A stretch of DNA of 59,292 nucleotides, taken from WHSW01 sp036794585. Its GTDB lineage: Bacteria; Actinomycetota; Thermoleophilia; Solirubrobacterales; 70-9. Of the stretch, positions 24,610 through 32,756 are shown piece after piece. The notes under the pieces were generated by a model. The model did not search any database, was not told where the DNA came from, and saw only the letters and a list, made by a program, of their open reading frames with translations. The DNA lies in contig DAIRGH010000003.1 of the NCBI GenBank assembly GCA_036794585.1, positions 1-59,292 on the forward strand, given 5' to 3'. Positions within the stretch are counted from its first letter, which is position 1. Every line of letters begins with the position of its first letter. The position numbers and the translations under genes were made by a program.

Positions 24610-25518
24610 GTGCTCTGCGCAGCGGTCGACATCGGCTCCAACACCACCCGCGTGCTGGTAGCCGAACCGCAGGAGGGCCAGCTCCGCAAGGTGATGGAGC
24701 AGCGCGCCTACACCCGGATCGACAAGGCGTCGAAGCGCAAGGGCAGGATCATCCCGGAGAAGATCGCCGAGCTGACCGAGGTCGTCACCACCCAGGTCCG
24801 CCTGGCGGAGGAGCTCGGCGCCGAGGCGATTCGGATCGTCGCCACCGCGGCGATCCGCGAGGCCAAGAACGCCGAGCAGGTGGCGCACGAGATCTCCGAG
24901 CCGGTCGACCTGCCCGTCGAGATCCTCAGCGAGGAGGAGGAGGGCCGGCTGGCATTCATCGGCGCGACCAAGACCCTCGGTCATCCGGTCGAGGGAGAGA
25001 TCGGGGTCGTCGACGTTGGCGGCGGCTCCTCGGAGATCGTGCTCGGGACCGCCTCTGACGGCGTCAGCGAGGTGCGCTCGTTCAAGATCGGATCCGGGGC
25101 GCTCGCCGAGGAGTTCCTGACCCGGGACCCGCCGTCGGCGGCCGAGATCCGCGCCCTGCGCGACCACATCTCGGACTTCTTCCAGGGTGTCGAGATCCAC
25201 CATCCCGCCCAGGCGGTCGCCGTGGGCGGCAGCGCGACGTCGTTGCGGACGCTCGTCGGCGCGGTGCTGGAGTACGAGACGCTCGAGCGCGCGGTCAGGG
25301 TGCTCGCCACCGACGAGATCGCCGAGGTGGCGAAGCGCTTCGAGCTCGATCCGAGGCGGGTCCGGATCCTTCCCGCTGGGGTGCTGATCCTCGAGAAGCT
25401 CTCCGAGCTGCTCGGCCAGCCGCTGCAGATCGGCAAAGGCGGCCTGCGCGAGGGCGTGATCCTCGACCTGCTCAACAACGGCGCCTCCAACGGCGAGACG
25501 GCGGCCCTAGCCGCGTAG
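24610..25518 (+). CDS. ppx: Ppx/GppA family exopolyphosphatase
   Basis: Hydrolyses inorganic polyphosphate (or pppGpp) from the end. The 302-residue protein is the short actinobacterial form, containing only the ASKHA catalytic domains: VDIGSNTTRVLVAE (about 6-19), the catalytic Glu region TAAIREAKNA, SEEEEGRLAF and VVDVGGGSSEIVLG (about 135-148). It starts with GTG; CATGAT lies 6 nt upstream. It sits between the Pho two-component pair and the CHAD genes, and a polyphosphate kinase is 7 kb downstream. GppA activity is not excluded. Confidence 0.9.
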   Translation: MLCAAVDIGSNTTRVLVAEPQEGQLRKVMEQRAYTRIDKASKRKGRIIPEKIAELTEVVTTQVRLAEELGAEAIRIVATAAIREAKNAEQVAHEISEPVDLPVEILSEEEEGRLAFIGATKTLGHPVEGEIGVVDVGGGSSEIVLGTASDGVSEVRSFKIGSGALAEEFLTRDPPSAAEIRALRDHISDFFQGVEIHHPAQAVAVGGSATSLRTLVGAVLEYETLERAVRVLATDEIAEVAKRFELDPRRVRILPAGVLILEKLSELLGQPLQIGKGGLREGVILDLLNNGASNGETAALAA

Positions 25519-25524
25519 CCCTCC

Positions 25525-25577
25525 GATCGCGGAGTCCGAAGGACGAAGCGGAGGGGCGCCGCTGTTGAGGCGCCTGA
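25525..25577 (+). repeat. Dispersed palindromic repeat, copy C (about 53 bp)
   Basis: Begins GATCGCGGAG, carries GACGAAGCGGAGG and ends with the core GCGCCGCTGTTGAGGCGCC plus TGA (core 25556-25574). CTCCG-ATCG-CGGAG (25521-25534) forms a small hairpin at its left edge. It lies immediately after the ppx stop and supplies a possible -35 (TTGAGG, 25565-25570) for the CHAD gene. Confidence 0.8.
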
Positions 25578-25593
25578 TTTGAGGCGGTAGTCT
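25565..25593 (+). promoter_or_regulatory. Promoter candidate of the CHAD genes
   Basis: TTGAGG (25565-25570), exactly 17 nt, then TAGTCT (25588-25593), which is 6 nt before the GTG start at 25600. The -35 lies in the dispersed repeat copy C. The short gap means a leaderless transcript. Confidence 0.5.
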
Positions 25594-25599
25594 CGCGCC

Positions 25600-26190
25600 G
25601 TGGCGAAGGCCCGACCGATCCCAGGACTGCGCGGCGAGGACTCCTACTCCCTCGCAGCGGCTAAGGTCGTCGCCGTCCGCGCCGCCGAGCTGGCCGAGCA
25701 CTCGAACGGTGTCCTCGACACCTCAGACATCGAGGCGGTGCACCGGATGCGCGTCGCCACGCGCCGGCTGCGGGCGGCGCTCGAGGTGTTCGCGCCCTGC
25801 TTTCCGGCCAAGCGCCACAAGCGCGTGCTCAAGGACGTCAAGCGGCTCGCCGACGTGCTGGGAGACCGGCGCGACCCCGACGTGGCGATCGCCAGCCTCA
25901 CCGAGTTCGCCGCCGCCGCCTCGGCTGCGGACCAACCTGGCATCGAGAGCCTGGTCGCGCGCCTGCGCGACGAGCAGCGCGCGGCGAACGAGGCGCTCGC
26001 GCCGTTTCTCGCCGACGAGTGGCTCGTCGCCCTCGGCCAGCGGCTGGCCGAGCTGGTCGACAGCGCCCGCAGCGACGCCCGCGACGCCGACGGCGCTGAC
26101 CTGGCGCCGGTCGAGCCGGTGCTGATTCCGCCGCCGCTCAGCGCTCCGCCGGTCCCGGCTCGCGTGGGGAACGGAGCGTCGGCGGCATGA
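25600..26190 (+). CDS. CHAD domain protein (first of pair)
   Basis: A 196-residue protein with a helical CHAD domain. The signature histidine-arginine helix VHRMRVATRRLRAALEVF is at about residues 47-64 and CFPAKRHKRVLKDVKRLADVLGDRRDPDVAI follows, giving the basic surface that binds polyphosphate. The C-terminal 40 residues are acidic then proline-rich and probably unstructured. It lacks the CYTH triphosphatase domain often fused to CHAD. The stop overlaps the start of the second CHAD gene by 4 bp. Confidence 0.88.
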   Translation: MAKARPIPGLRGEDSYSLAAAKVVAVRAAELAEHSNGVLDTSDIEAVHRMRVATRRLRAALEVFAPCFPAKRHKRVLKDVKRLADVLGDRRDPDVAIASLTEFAAAASAADQPGIESLVARLRDEQRAANEALAPFLADEWLVALGQRLAELVDSARSDARDADGADLAPVEPVLIPPPLSAPPVPARVGNGASAA

Positions 26191-26732
26191 AGGCGAAGAA
26201 GGTCAAGGGGCTCAAGCCCCGGGCGCCGCTGGTCGACAATGCCGCCCGGATCATCCGCACCCGAATCGACGAGCTGCGGTCGTTCGCGCCCGGGGCGCTC
26301 GACGGGGGGACCGTCGACCAGCACGACATGCGGATCGCGGCGAAGCGGCTGCGCTATGTACTCGAGGTCGCCGGCTTCTCGTTCGGCGCCCCGGCCGACA
26401 AGGCCCGCAAGCGGGCGCGCGACCTGCAGGAGGTGCTGGGCGAGCTGCACGACTGCGACGTGATGCTGCCTCGCGTGGCCGAGCAAGCCGAGTCGCTGCG
26501 TGAGGAGGACGCGCTGATCGTGCGAGCCCGCGCGGGCGACGCCCGGGACCTCGAGCCGAGTCTGGTCGCCAGAGCGCCCCACCGGACTGCGTATCGCGGG
26601 CTCGACCTCCTCACGGTCCATCTCGAGGCTCGAAGGACGCTGCTGTTCGACCGCTTTGTCGATCTCTGGGGCGAGCTCGAGCGCGAGCGGACCTGGAAGA
26701 AGCTCGAGCGGGCGATCGAGAAGCAGGTCTGA
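26187..26732 (+). CDS. CHAD domain protein (second of pair)
   Basis: A 181-residue protein with a second CHAD signature, DQHDMRIAAKRLRYVLEVAGF (about 44-64) and RARDLQEVLGELHDCDVML (about 76-94). The N-terminus is strongly basic (KAKKVKGLKPR). Together with the preceding gene it looks like the two halves of a standard CHAD protein (usually about 280-300 residues) made as separate chains, since each carries one histidine-rich repeat. ATGA overlap couples translation. Polyphosphate binding is expected from the family. Confidence 0.85.
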   Translation: MKAKKVKGLKPRAPLVDNAARIIRTRIDELRSFAPGALDGGTVDQHDMRIAAKRLRYVLEVAGFSFGAPADKARKRARDLQEVLGELHDCDVMLPRVAEQAESLREEDALIVRARAGDARDLEPSLVARAPHRTAYRGLDLLTVHLEARRTLLFDRFVDLWGELERERTWKKLERAIEKQV

Positions 26733-26752
26733 GCGCAGCGATTCGAATCGCC

Positions 26753-28096
26753 GTGGCCGCCTTGGCCGCCGCGCTCGTGGTGCCTCCGCCCGCAGCCGCG
26801 GCGTTCGAGGCCGGCGCCCCTGGGCTGGGCGACCCGTTCTTTCCCAGCGCGGGAAACGGCGGCTACGACGTCGCTCATTACGACCTGCACCTGCGCTACC
26901 GGCCCGATTCCGGCAGGCTCGTGGCCCGGACGCTGATCGAGGCGAACGCGACCCAGGACCTGAGCGCATTCAACCTCGACTTCCGCGGACCCCGGGCCAC
27001 CTCGGTGAGCGTCGACGGCGTCGCCGCCGGCTTTGAGAGGTCGGGGCAGGAGCTGACCGTGACCCCGGCCGCCGGGATAGCGTCGGGGGCGGCGTTCGTG
27101 GTCGAGGTCGCCTACCGCGGCCGGCCGCAGCGGCTGATCGACGCCGACGATTCGATCGAGGGCTGGGTGCGCACCGACGACGGGGCGTTCGTCGTCGGCG
27201 AGCCGCAGGGCTCACCGACCTGGTTTCCATGCAACGACCACCCGCGCGACAAGGCGAGCTTCGCGTTTCGGATCAAGGTGCCTCGCGGGATCGAGGGAAT
27301 CGCCAACGGCTCGCTCGTCGAGCGCCGTCGTGCCGGGCGCTGGGTGAGCTGGACCTGGCACGCCGACGCGCCGATGGCGACCTACCTGGCGACCGCGACG
27401 ATCGGCAACTTCAAGCTCGAGCACTCGACCGTCGCCGGCCTCGAGTCCGTCGTCGCGATCGACCCGCGCGAGCGGCGCGACTCCGCTCGCGCGCTGCGCC
27501 AGACCGGGAACATCGTGCGGCTGTTTCGGGGGCTCTACGGGCCCTATCCGTTCGCGCAGATCGGCGCGATCGTCGACCACGCCCCGGCGGTCGGTTACGC
27601 GCTCGAGACCCAGACGCGACCGATCTATAGCGCCGCTCCCGACGAGATCACGGTCGCGCACGAGCTCGCGCACCAGTGGTTCGGCAACAGCGTCAGCATC
27701 CGCGACTGGCCCGAGATGTGGCTCAACGAGGGCTTCGCGACGTGGTCGGAGTGGCGCTGGTCGGAGGAGCGTGGCGGCCTGACGACCAAGCAGCAGTTCG
27801 AGGAGCTGAAGCAAGAGCCGGCGTCGAGCCCGATCTGGGACCCGCCGCCGGGAGCGATCCCAGGCCCGGCGACGCTGTTCGCCGACTCGGTCTACCAGCG
27901 CGGCGCGATGACGCTCGAGGCGCTGCGCCAGCAGGTTGGCAGCGACGCGTTCTACGCGACGCTCAGCGACTGGGCCGCGAGCCGCGCCTACGGCAGCGCG
28001 ACCACCCCCGAGTTCATCGCGCTCGCCGAGGCGAACTCGGGCCAGGAGCTCGACTCGCTGTTCTCAACCTGGCTCTACGAGCCCGGCAAGCCGTAG
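26753..28096 (+). CDS. Secreted M1 family zinc metallopeptidase
   Basis: An exported gluzincin aminopeptidase-like protein of 447 residues. The zinc site is complete: HELAHQWFGN (about 300-309) and the third ligand in WLNEGFATWSEW. The N-terminal beta domain (about 40-215) is present, but the GAMEN exopeptidase motif is replaced by VGYALETQTRPIY, so the specificity may differ, and the C-terminal helical domain is short. GTG 26753 gives a signal peptide without its usual basic start; an upstream ATT or CTG codon would restore one (AIRIAVAALAAALVV). Its 3' end overlaps the convergent GH31 gene by 33 bp. Confidence 0.88.
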   Translation: MAALAAALVVPPPAAAAFEAGAPGLGDPFFPSAGNGGYDVAHYDLHLRYRPDSGRLVARTLIEANATQDLSAFNLDFRGPRATSVSVDGVAAGFERSGQELTVTPAAGIASGAAFVVEVAYRGRPQRLIDADDSIEGWVRTDDGAFVVGEPQGSPTWFPCNDHPRDKASFAFRIKVPRGIEGIANGSLVERRRAGRWVSWTWHADAPMATYLATATIGNFKLEHSTVAGLESVVAIDPRERRDSARALRQTGNIVRLFRGLYGPYPFAQIGAIVDHAPAVGYALETQTRPIYSAAPDEITVAHELAHQWFGNSVSIRDWPEMWLNEGFATWSEWRWSEERGGLTTKQQFEELKQEPASSPIWDPPPGAIPGPATLFADSVYQRGAMTLEALRQQVGSDAFYATLSDWAASRAYGSATTPEFIALAEANSGQELDSLFSTWLYEPGKP

Positions 28097-30304
28097 CTCG
28101 ATCGACCGCGAGGGGTCGCTCGTCGACCACTCTCCGCGCCGCCACCCGATCCGGGTGCCGTCGGCCAGCCGGACCTTGGCCCGGCCGCCGCGGGGCTCAC
28201 CCCAGAGCGTCGCCTCGAGCGGGCGCTCGGCCTCCGGGCCGTCGCCGAGGCCGGCGGCGACGGTCGCGGCCGGATAGGTGACGACGATCGCGCCGCGGCG
28301 CACCCAGATCGGGATTCGCTCCCGGGGTGCCGCGGCGATCAGCTCGCGGCCGCCGCTGACCGGCTCTTCGGTCCAGTAGTCGAACCAGTCGCCGTGCGGC
28401 AGCCACACCGGGCGCTCGGTGGCGCCCTCCTCGAGCACCGGCGCCACCCAGAGCGCCGGCCCGAACCCGTAGGCGTCGGCGAGCACCCAGCCGCCCGCGT
28501 CCGCGGGATCGGTGAGCGCCAGCGGGCGCATGATGGGCAGGCCACAGCGGGCCGCGGTCGCCGCCGCCGCCCGGATGTAGGGCACCAGCCGCTCGTGCAG
28601 CAGCAGGTAGTCGCGGTAGACGTCGAGCGTGCGATCGTCGTAGCGCCAGGCCTCCTGCTCGAAGCGCCCGTGCGCTTGCAGCAGCGGCGTGAAGCAGCCG
28701 AACTGCACCCATCGCAGCAGCAGCTCGCGTGGGCAGCGCTCGACCAGCCGCTTGCCCAGATAGCCGCCGACGTCGTGCGACCAGTTGGAGAACCCGCTCG
28801 CGGCAGCGGTAAGGGTCGCGGCGACCAGGGTGCGCAGCGACCAGAAGTCCGACGCCTGGTCACCGCCCCAGAGCAGGCCGGTTGCCTGCTGCCCGGTCCA
28901 CCCGCAGCGCCCGAACAGCACGCCAGAGTCGGGATGGACCTCGTCGAGCACCTCCTGCATCGTGCGGCGGTACATGTCGCCGTAGGCCCAGGCCGCCTGC
29001 GCCCCGGTGCGCCGGTCGGAGAAACGTGCGTCGGAGGGGATGTAGTAGCCCTCGCCGTCGTCCGCCTTGATCCCCTCGACCCCGAGCTCGAGCACCGAGC
29101 GCGCCTGCTTCTGCCACCACCGGCGCGCCTTCGCCGAGCTGAAGTCGACCGGGGAGCCGATGCCCATCCACCAGCGGCCGACGTGCGGGGCGCCGCTGGC
29201 GTCGCGAATGAAGTGGCCCGCCCACAGCGCCTCGGCGTAGTTGGGGGCAGGGCGCCGATGCATCCGGTCGGACTTCGGGTCCGGAGGTCGCTGGCCGTCG
29301 CTGGAGTCCAGGTTGATCCAGGGGGTGACCCAGACGACGGTCCGCACGCCGTCGGCGCGCATGCGCGCGATCAGCCCGCGAGGGTCCGGGAACTGGTGCG
29401 GGTTGAAGCGCCACGTGTTGTACTGGGTCTCCCAGGGCGAGTCGATGACGATCGCGTCGAGCGGCAGCGCGTGCTCTCGATAGCCCTCGAAGTCATCGAG
29501 CACGTCGCGCTCATGCTCGTAGACGTCGCGGCTCTTCCAATGGCCGTAGGCCCATTCGGGCAGCAGCGCCGGCATGCCGGTGAGTCGCAGGTAGCGGCGC
29601 AGCCGGCCGGCGGGTGTCGGGTCACAGAGCAGGTGCAGGCGCAGCGTCCCCGCCCCGCCGCGCTGGCTGACGCCGCGGGGATCGCCGAGGTCGAACTCGA
29701 GTCCGGGGCCCCAGGTCTCGACCCACAGTGACCAGCCCTCGCTCGAGCACAGCCACGGGGCGGGCGCGTAGTCACCCTGGGGGATGCCGCCGTCGGCGAG
29801 CATCTCCGGCGGACATTCGGGTCCGGTGTAGCGGCGGTCGGCGCCGAGCCGGACGACGCGCCCGCTCTGCTCGAACCGCTCACCGTGTCGGGCGCCGAGC
29901 CCGGACAGGCACTCGCCTGGCACCGCCTGCCACTCGGCGCCGAGCCGAAACGTCGCCGGCTCGGGGGCGAGCACGATTTCGACGTGGTCGTCGTCGGCGA
30001 GCCTCACCGAGAGCTCCGCCGGCCCCTCGGCACCGTGCGCGGTGAGCCGGATCGAGTCATCGGCGGCCGCCTCCAGAGTCGCGCTCTCGACGATCGACGC
30101 CGGCTCCCGCTCCTCCTCGACGACGACGCCCTCGGTGAGCGTGATCAGGCGGTCGTCGCCGCTCCCCGACTGCGTGAACAGCCTCAGCTCGCCGAGCAGA
30201 TCGCGGCCGTCACGCGCGACCCGCACCGTCAGCGGCTCGACGCGAACGTCGACCTCGAGCCGGCCCCGGCGAAGCGTCGTCCCTTGACCCACCGAAACCG
30301 CCAT
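28064..30304 (-). CDS. Glycoside hydrolase family 31 (alpha-glucosidase/alpha-xylosidase type)
   Basis: A 746-residue glycosidase acting on alpha-linked glucosides or xylosides. The order is an N-terminal beta-sandwich (about 1-235), the TIM barrel with the nucleophile in GVEGIKADDGEGYY and the acid/base in LLWGGDQASDF, SHDVGGY, and C-terminal beta domains. It resembles YicI-type enzymes. No signal peptide is seen, so it is probably cytoplasmic, acting on imported oligosaccharides. No sugar transporter is adjacent. It is divergent from the PHP-glycosyltransferase gene, with a dyad in the shared spacer. Confidence 0.92.
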   Translation of the reverse strand: MAVSVGQGTTLRRGRLEVDVRVEPLTVRVARDGRDLLGELRLFTQSGSGDDRLITLTEGVVVEEEREPASIVESATLEAAADDSIRLTAHGAEGPAELSVRLADDDHVEIVLAPEPATFRLGAEWQAVPGECLSGLGARHGERFEQSGRVVRLGADRRYTGPECPPEMLADGGIPQGDYAPAPWLCSSEGWSLWVETWGPGLEFDLGDPRGVSQRGGAGTLRLHLLCDPTPAGRLRRYLRLTGMPALLPEWAYGHWKSRDVYEHERDVLDDFEGYREHALPLDAIVIDSPWETQYNTWRFNPHQFPDPRGLIARMRADGVRTVVWVTPWINLDSSDGQRPPDPKSDRMHRRPAPNYAEALWAGHFIRDASGAPHVGRWWMGIGSPVDFSSAKARRWWQKQARSVLELGVEGIKADDGEGYYIPSDARFSDRRTGAQAAWAYGDMYRRTMQEVLDEVHPDSGVLFGRCGWTGQQATGLLWGGDQASDFWSLRTLVAATLTAAASGFSNWSHDVGGYLGKRLVERCPRELLLRWVQFGCFTPLLQAHGRFEQEAWRYDDRTLDVYRDYLLLHERLVPYIRAAAATAARCGLPIMRPLALTDPADAGGWVLADAYGFGPALWVAPVLEEGATERPVWLPHGDWFDYWTEEPVSGGRELIAAAPRERIPIWVRRGAIVVTYPAATVAAGLGDGPEAERPLEATLWGEPRGGRAKVRLADGTRIGWRRGEWSTSDPSRSIELRLAGLVEPG

Positions 30305-30441
30305 CTCACCAAGGTTCGTCGTGCCCAGGGACAGACCGGTTGCGATCTCGTGAACGCGTTTTTCCCCGACTTTTCACGAAGTTGGCGCCCGCGCCGTCGA
30401 AGCTGTAGTCGGAAATAGCCTGCAAATCGAGGGGAGCAACG
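30305..30441. promoter_or_regulatory. Divergent control region with TCGTGAA/TTCACGA dyad
   Basis: Between the GH31 gene (minus) and the PHP-glycosyltransferase gene (plus). TCGTGAA (30348-30354) and TTCACGA (30373-30379) form a perfect 7-bp inverted repeat with an 18-nt centre that includes a T-run. TTCACGAA also matches the half-site in the Pho box before the two-component operon. GAGGGGAG about 8 nt before the ATG at 30442 is a good ribosome binding site for the plus-strand gene. Confidence 0.4.
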
Positions 30442-32736
30442 ATGATTCCCGTAAAGGTCGTCAGGGCGGACCTCCACTGTCACTCGACTGCGTCAGAGCT
30501 CGCGAAGCTCGGCATTCAGCGCAAGGTCGGCCTGCCGGAGTGCGCCACGCCACCCGAGGAGGTCTACGAGCTCGCCAAGCGGCGGGGCATGGACTTCGTC
30601 ACGATCACCGACCACGACACGATCGACGGCTGCCTCGAGCTCGCCGATCGACCCGACTGCTTCGTCTCCGAGGAGCTGACCGCGTGGTTCGCCGGCGAGC
30701 CCCAGGCCGTGCACGTGCTCTGCTACGGGATCACGCCCGACGACCACGAGTTTGTGCAGGCCCATGCCCGCGACCTGGAGACCTGCGCCGCGTACCTGCA
30801 CGAGCGCGAGATCACCTGCGCGCTCGCGCATCCGTTCTTCGCGGTCGCGGCGCCGTTGACAGCGCGCCACCGCCGACGCCTCGCCCAGCTCTTCCCGGTC
30901 TGGGAGACGCGCAACGGCTCGCGCGCGCGCGAGCTCAACATGCCCGCCTGGGTCTACATCGAGACCCACGGCGGCACCAGCGTCGGCGGCTCCGACGACC
31001 ATGCCGGCGTCGACATCGGCCGGACGTTCACCGAGACGCCCCACGCCGCGACGCCGGAACAGTTTCTGCGCCACATCCGCGAGGGCAACACCGCCACGCG
31101 TGGCGATCAGGGAAGCGCGGCGAAATGGGCGCACTCCGCGCTCGCGATTGCGATCCGCAGCCTGATCGCCGACCCTGCGATCGACCCTGCCGGCGGCAGC
31201 GTCGATCCCGGCGCCGTGCTCGAGATCGCCCAACGGGTGGTCTCCGACGGCGCCGAGCGGGGTGGCAACGAGGCCTCGAACCTCGGCGCGACCGAGGCAA
31301 GGGCGCTGGTTCGCGCCTGGCTCGACTCGATCGAGCTGGGGTCCGACCCGCTGGCGCTGATCGAGCTGATGCAGGCCGAGGGTTTTTCGCACAACGACCT
31401 CGCGCGCCGCGCCCGGCGCAGCCACGAGCGGCGGATGCGAAGCGCGGTCTCGCAGACGACCGCCGCCGCGGCCGCCGGCGACGGCTACGCCGAGGCGGCA
31501 CGCTCGCTGTTCGAAGCGTGCATTCCGGCAATTCCATACGTGCCGGCGACGATGATCCTCGGACAGGAGATCGCCAAGCTCACGACCCGCGACGGCGAGC
31601 CGGGGCGGGTGGCGCTCGTCGTCGACGCCGCCGGCTCGATGCACGGCGTCACCCACACGATCGAGCGCATTCGCGAGCACGGGGTCCCCGGTTGGGAGGT
31701 CGAGGTGATCGGCACCGACCCGCACGTCGACCGGCGGCTGCCGGCGGTCGCCGAGGTCGAGGTTCCCTTCTATCCGGGGATGACCGTCGGCGTCCCCAGC
31801 GTGCCCGAGCTCGTCTCCACGCTGGCTGAGGGCCACTACGACCTGATCCACCTGACCTCGCCCGGGCCGGTTGGCATCGGCGCCGCGCTCAGCGGAAAGA
31901 TCGGCCGGATCCCCCTCTGCGGCAGCTACCACACCGAGCTCGGCGCCTACGCCGGCCTGCGCAGCGGCGACCCGGCCCTCGAGGCCGGTGTCCGGGCGGC
32001 GCTCTCGATCTTCTACCGCTCCTGCGAGATCGTGCTCTCGCCCAGCCCCGCATCCGATGGTTCGCTGGCCGAGCTCGGGATCGAGCCCGACCGCCTCGCG
32101 CGCTGGGTGCGCGGCATCGACCTCGACCTCTACGACCCCGCGCTGCGCGATCCCGACGCCTATCCGGGCGAGGTCAAGGTCCTCTACGCCGGGCGGCTGA
32201 CGCGCGAGAAGGGCGTCGACCTGCTCGCCGACGCCTTCCTCGAGGCGCGCGAGCGCGACCCGCGGCTTCACCTGCTGCTGGCCGGTGGTGGCCCGGAGGA
32301 GCAGCTGCTGCGGGTGCGGCTCGGCGACCACGCGACGTTCCTCGGCTGGCTCGACCGCGAGCAGCTCGCGCGCGCCTACGCCAGCGCCGACATCTTCCTG
32401 TTCTGCTCGCGGACCGACACGTACGGTCAGGTGATCACCGAGGCGCAGGCGAGCGGCCTGCCCGTCGTTGCCGTCGCCGAGGGTGGGCCGGTCTCGTTGA
32501 TTCGCGACCGCCACACGGGCTGGCTGTGCGAGTCCGATCCGGCGGCGATCGCGTCGGCGGTGGCCCAGCTTGCAGCCTCGGACTTCCTGCGCGAGCGGCT
32601 CTCACGCGCGGCGCTGCGCGACGTGCGTGGCCGCACCTGGGAGGCTGCGATGGGCCAGCTGGCCGCCGGCTACAGGCGTGCCGTGCCGGCGACGCGGCGC
32701 AAGCCGGAGCCCGGCCCGCTGCGCCAAGTTGCGTGA
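30442..32736 (+). CDS. Fusion protein: PHP phosphoesterase domain plus GT4 glycosyltransferase
   Basis: A 764-residue two-domain protein. Residues 1-225 form a PHP metal-dependent phosphoesterase with motifs DLHCHSTAS, FVTITDHDTIDG, CALAHPFF and VGGSDDHAGVDIG. After a helical linker (about 230-375) comes a GT-B glycosyltransferase family 4 module (about 380-750): VLYAGRLTREKGVDLLADA and the nucleotide-sugar motif DTYGQVITEAQASGLPVVAV. The PHP part could hydrolyse a phosphorylated sugar or lipid intermediate, so the protein may remove a phosphate and transfer sugar on one glycolipid; this is inference. It has a strong ribosome binding site and is followed after 20 nt by ppk. Confidence 0.85.
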   Translation: MIPVKVVRADLHCHSTASELAKLGIQRKVGLPECATPPEEVYELAKRRGMDFVTITDHDTIDGCLELADRPDCFVSEELTAWFAGEPQAVHVLCYGITPDDHEFVQAHARDLETCAAYLHEREITCALAHPFFAVAAPLTARHRRRLAQLFPVWETRNGSRARELNMPAWVYIETHGGTSVGGSDDHAGVDIGRTFTETPHAATPEQFLRHIREGNTATRGDQGSAAKWAHSALAIAIRSLIADPAIDPAGGSVDPGAVLEIAQRVVSDGAERGGNEASNLGATEARALVRAWLDSIELGSDPLALIELMQAEGFSHNDLARRARRSHERRMRSAVSQTTAAAAAGDGYAEAARSLFEACIPAIPYVPATMILGQEIAKLTTRDGEPGRVALVVDAAGSMHGVTHTIERIREHGVPGWEVEVIGTDPHVDRRLPAVAEVEVPFYPGMTVGVPSVPELVSTLAEGHYDLIHLTSPGPVGIGAALSGKIGRIPLCGSYHTELGAYAGLRSGDPALEAGVRAALSIFYRSCEIVLSPSPASDGSLAELGIEPDRLARWVRGIDLDLYDPALRDPDAYPGEVKVLYAGRLTREKGVDLLADAFLEARERDPRLHLLLAGGGPEEQLLRVRLGDHATFLGWLDREQLARAYASADIFLFCSRTDTYGQVITEAQASGLPVVAVAEGGPVSLIRDRHTGWLCESDPAAIASAVAQLAASDFLRERLSRAALRDVRGRTWEAAMGQLAAGYRRAVPATRRKPEPGPLRQVA

Positions 32737-32756
32737 CGAGGCGCGGCCAGTAGCCT

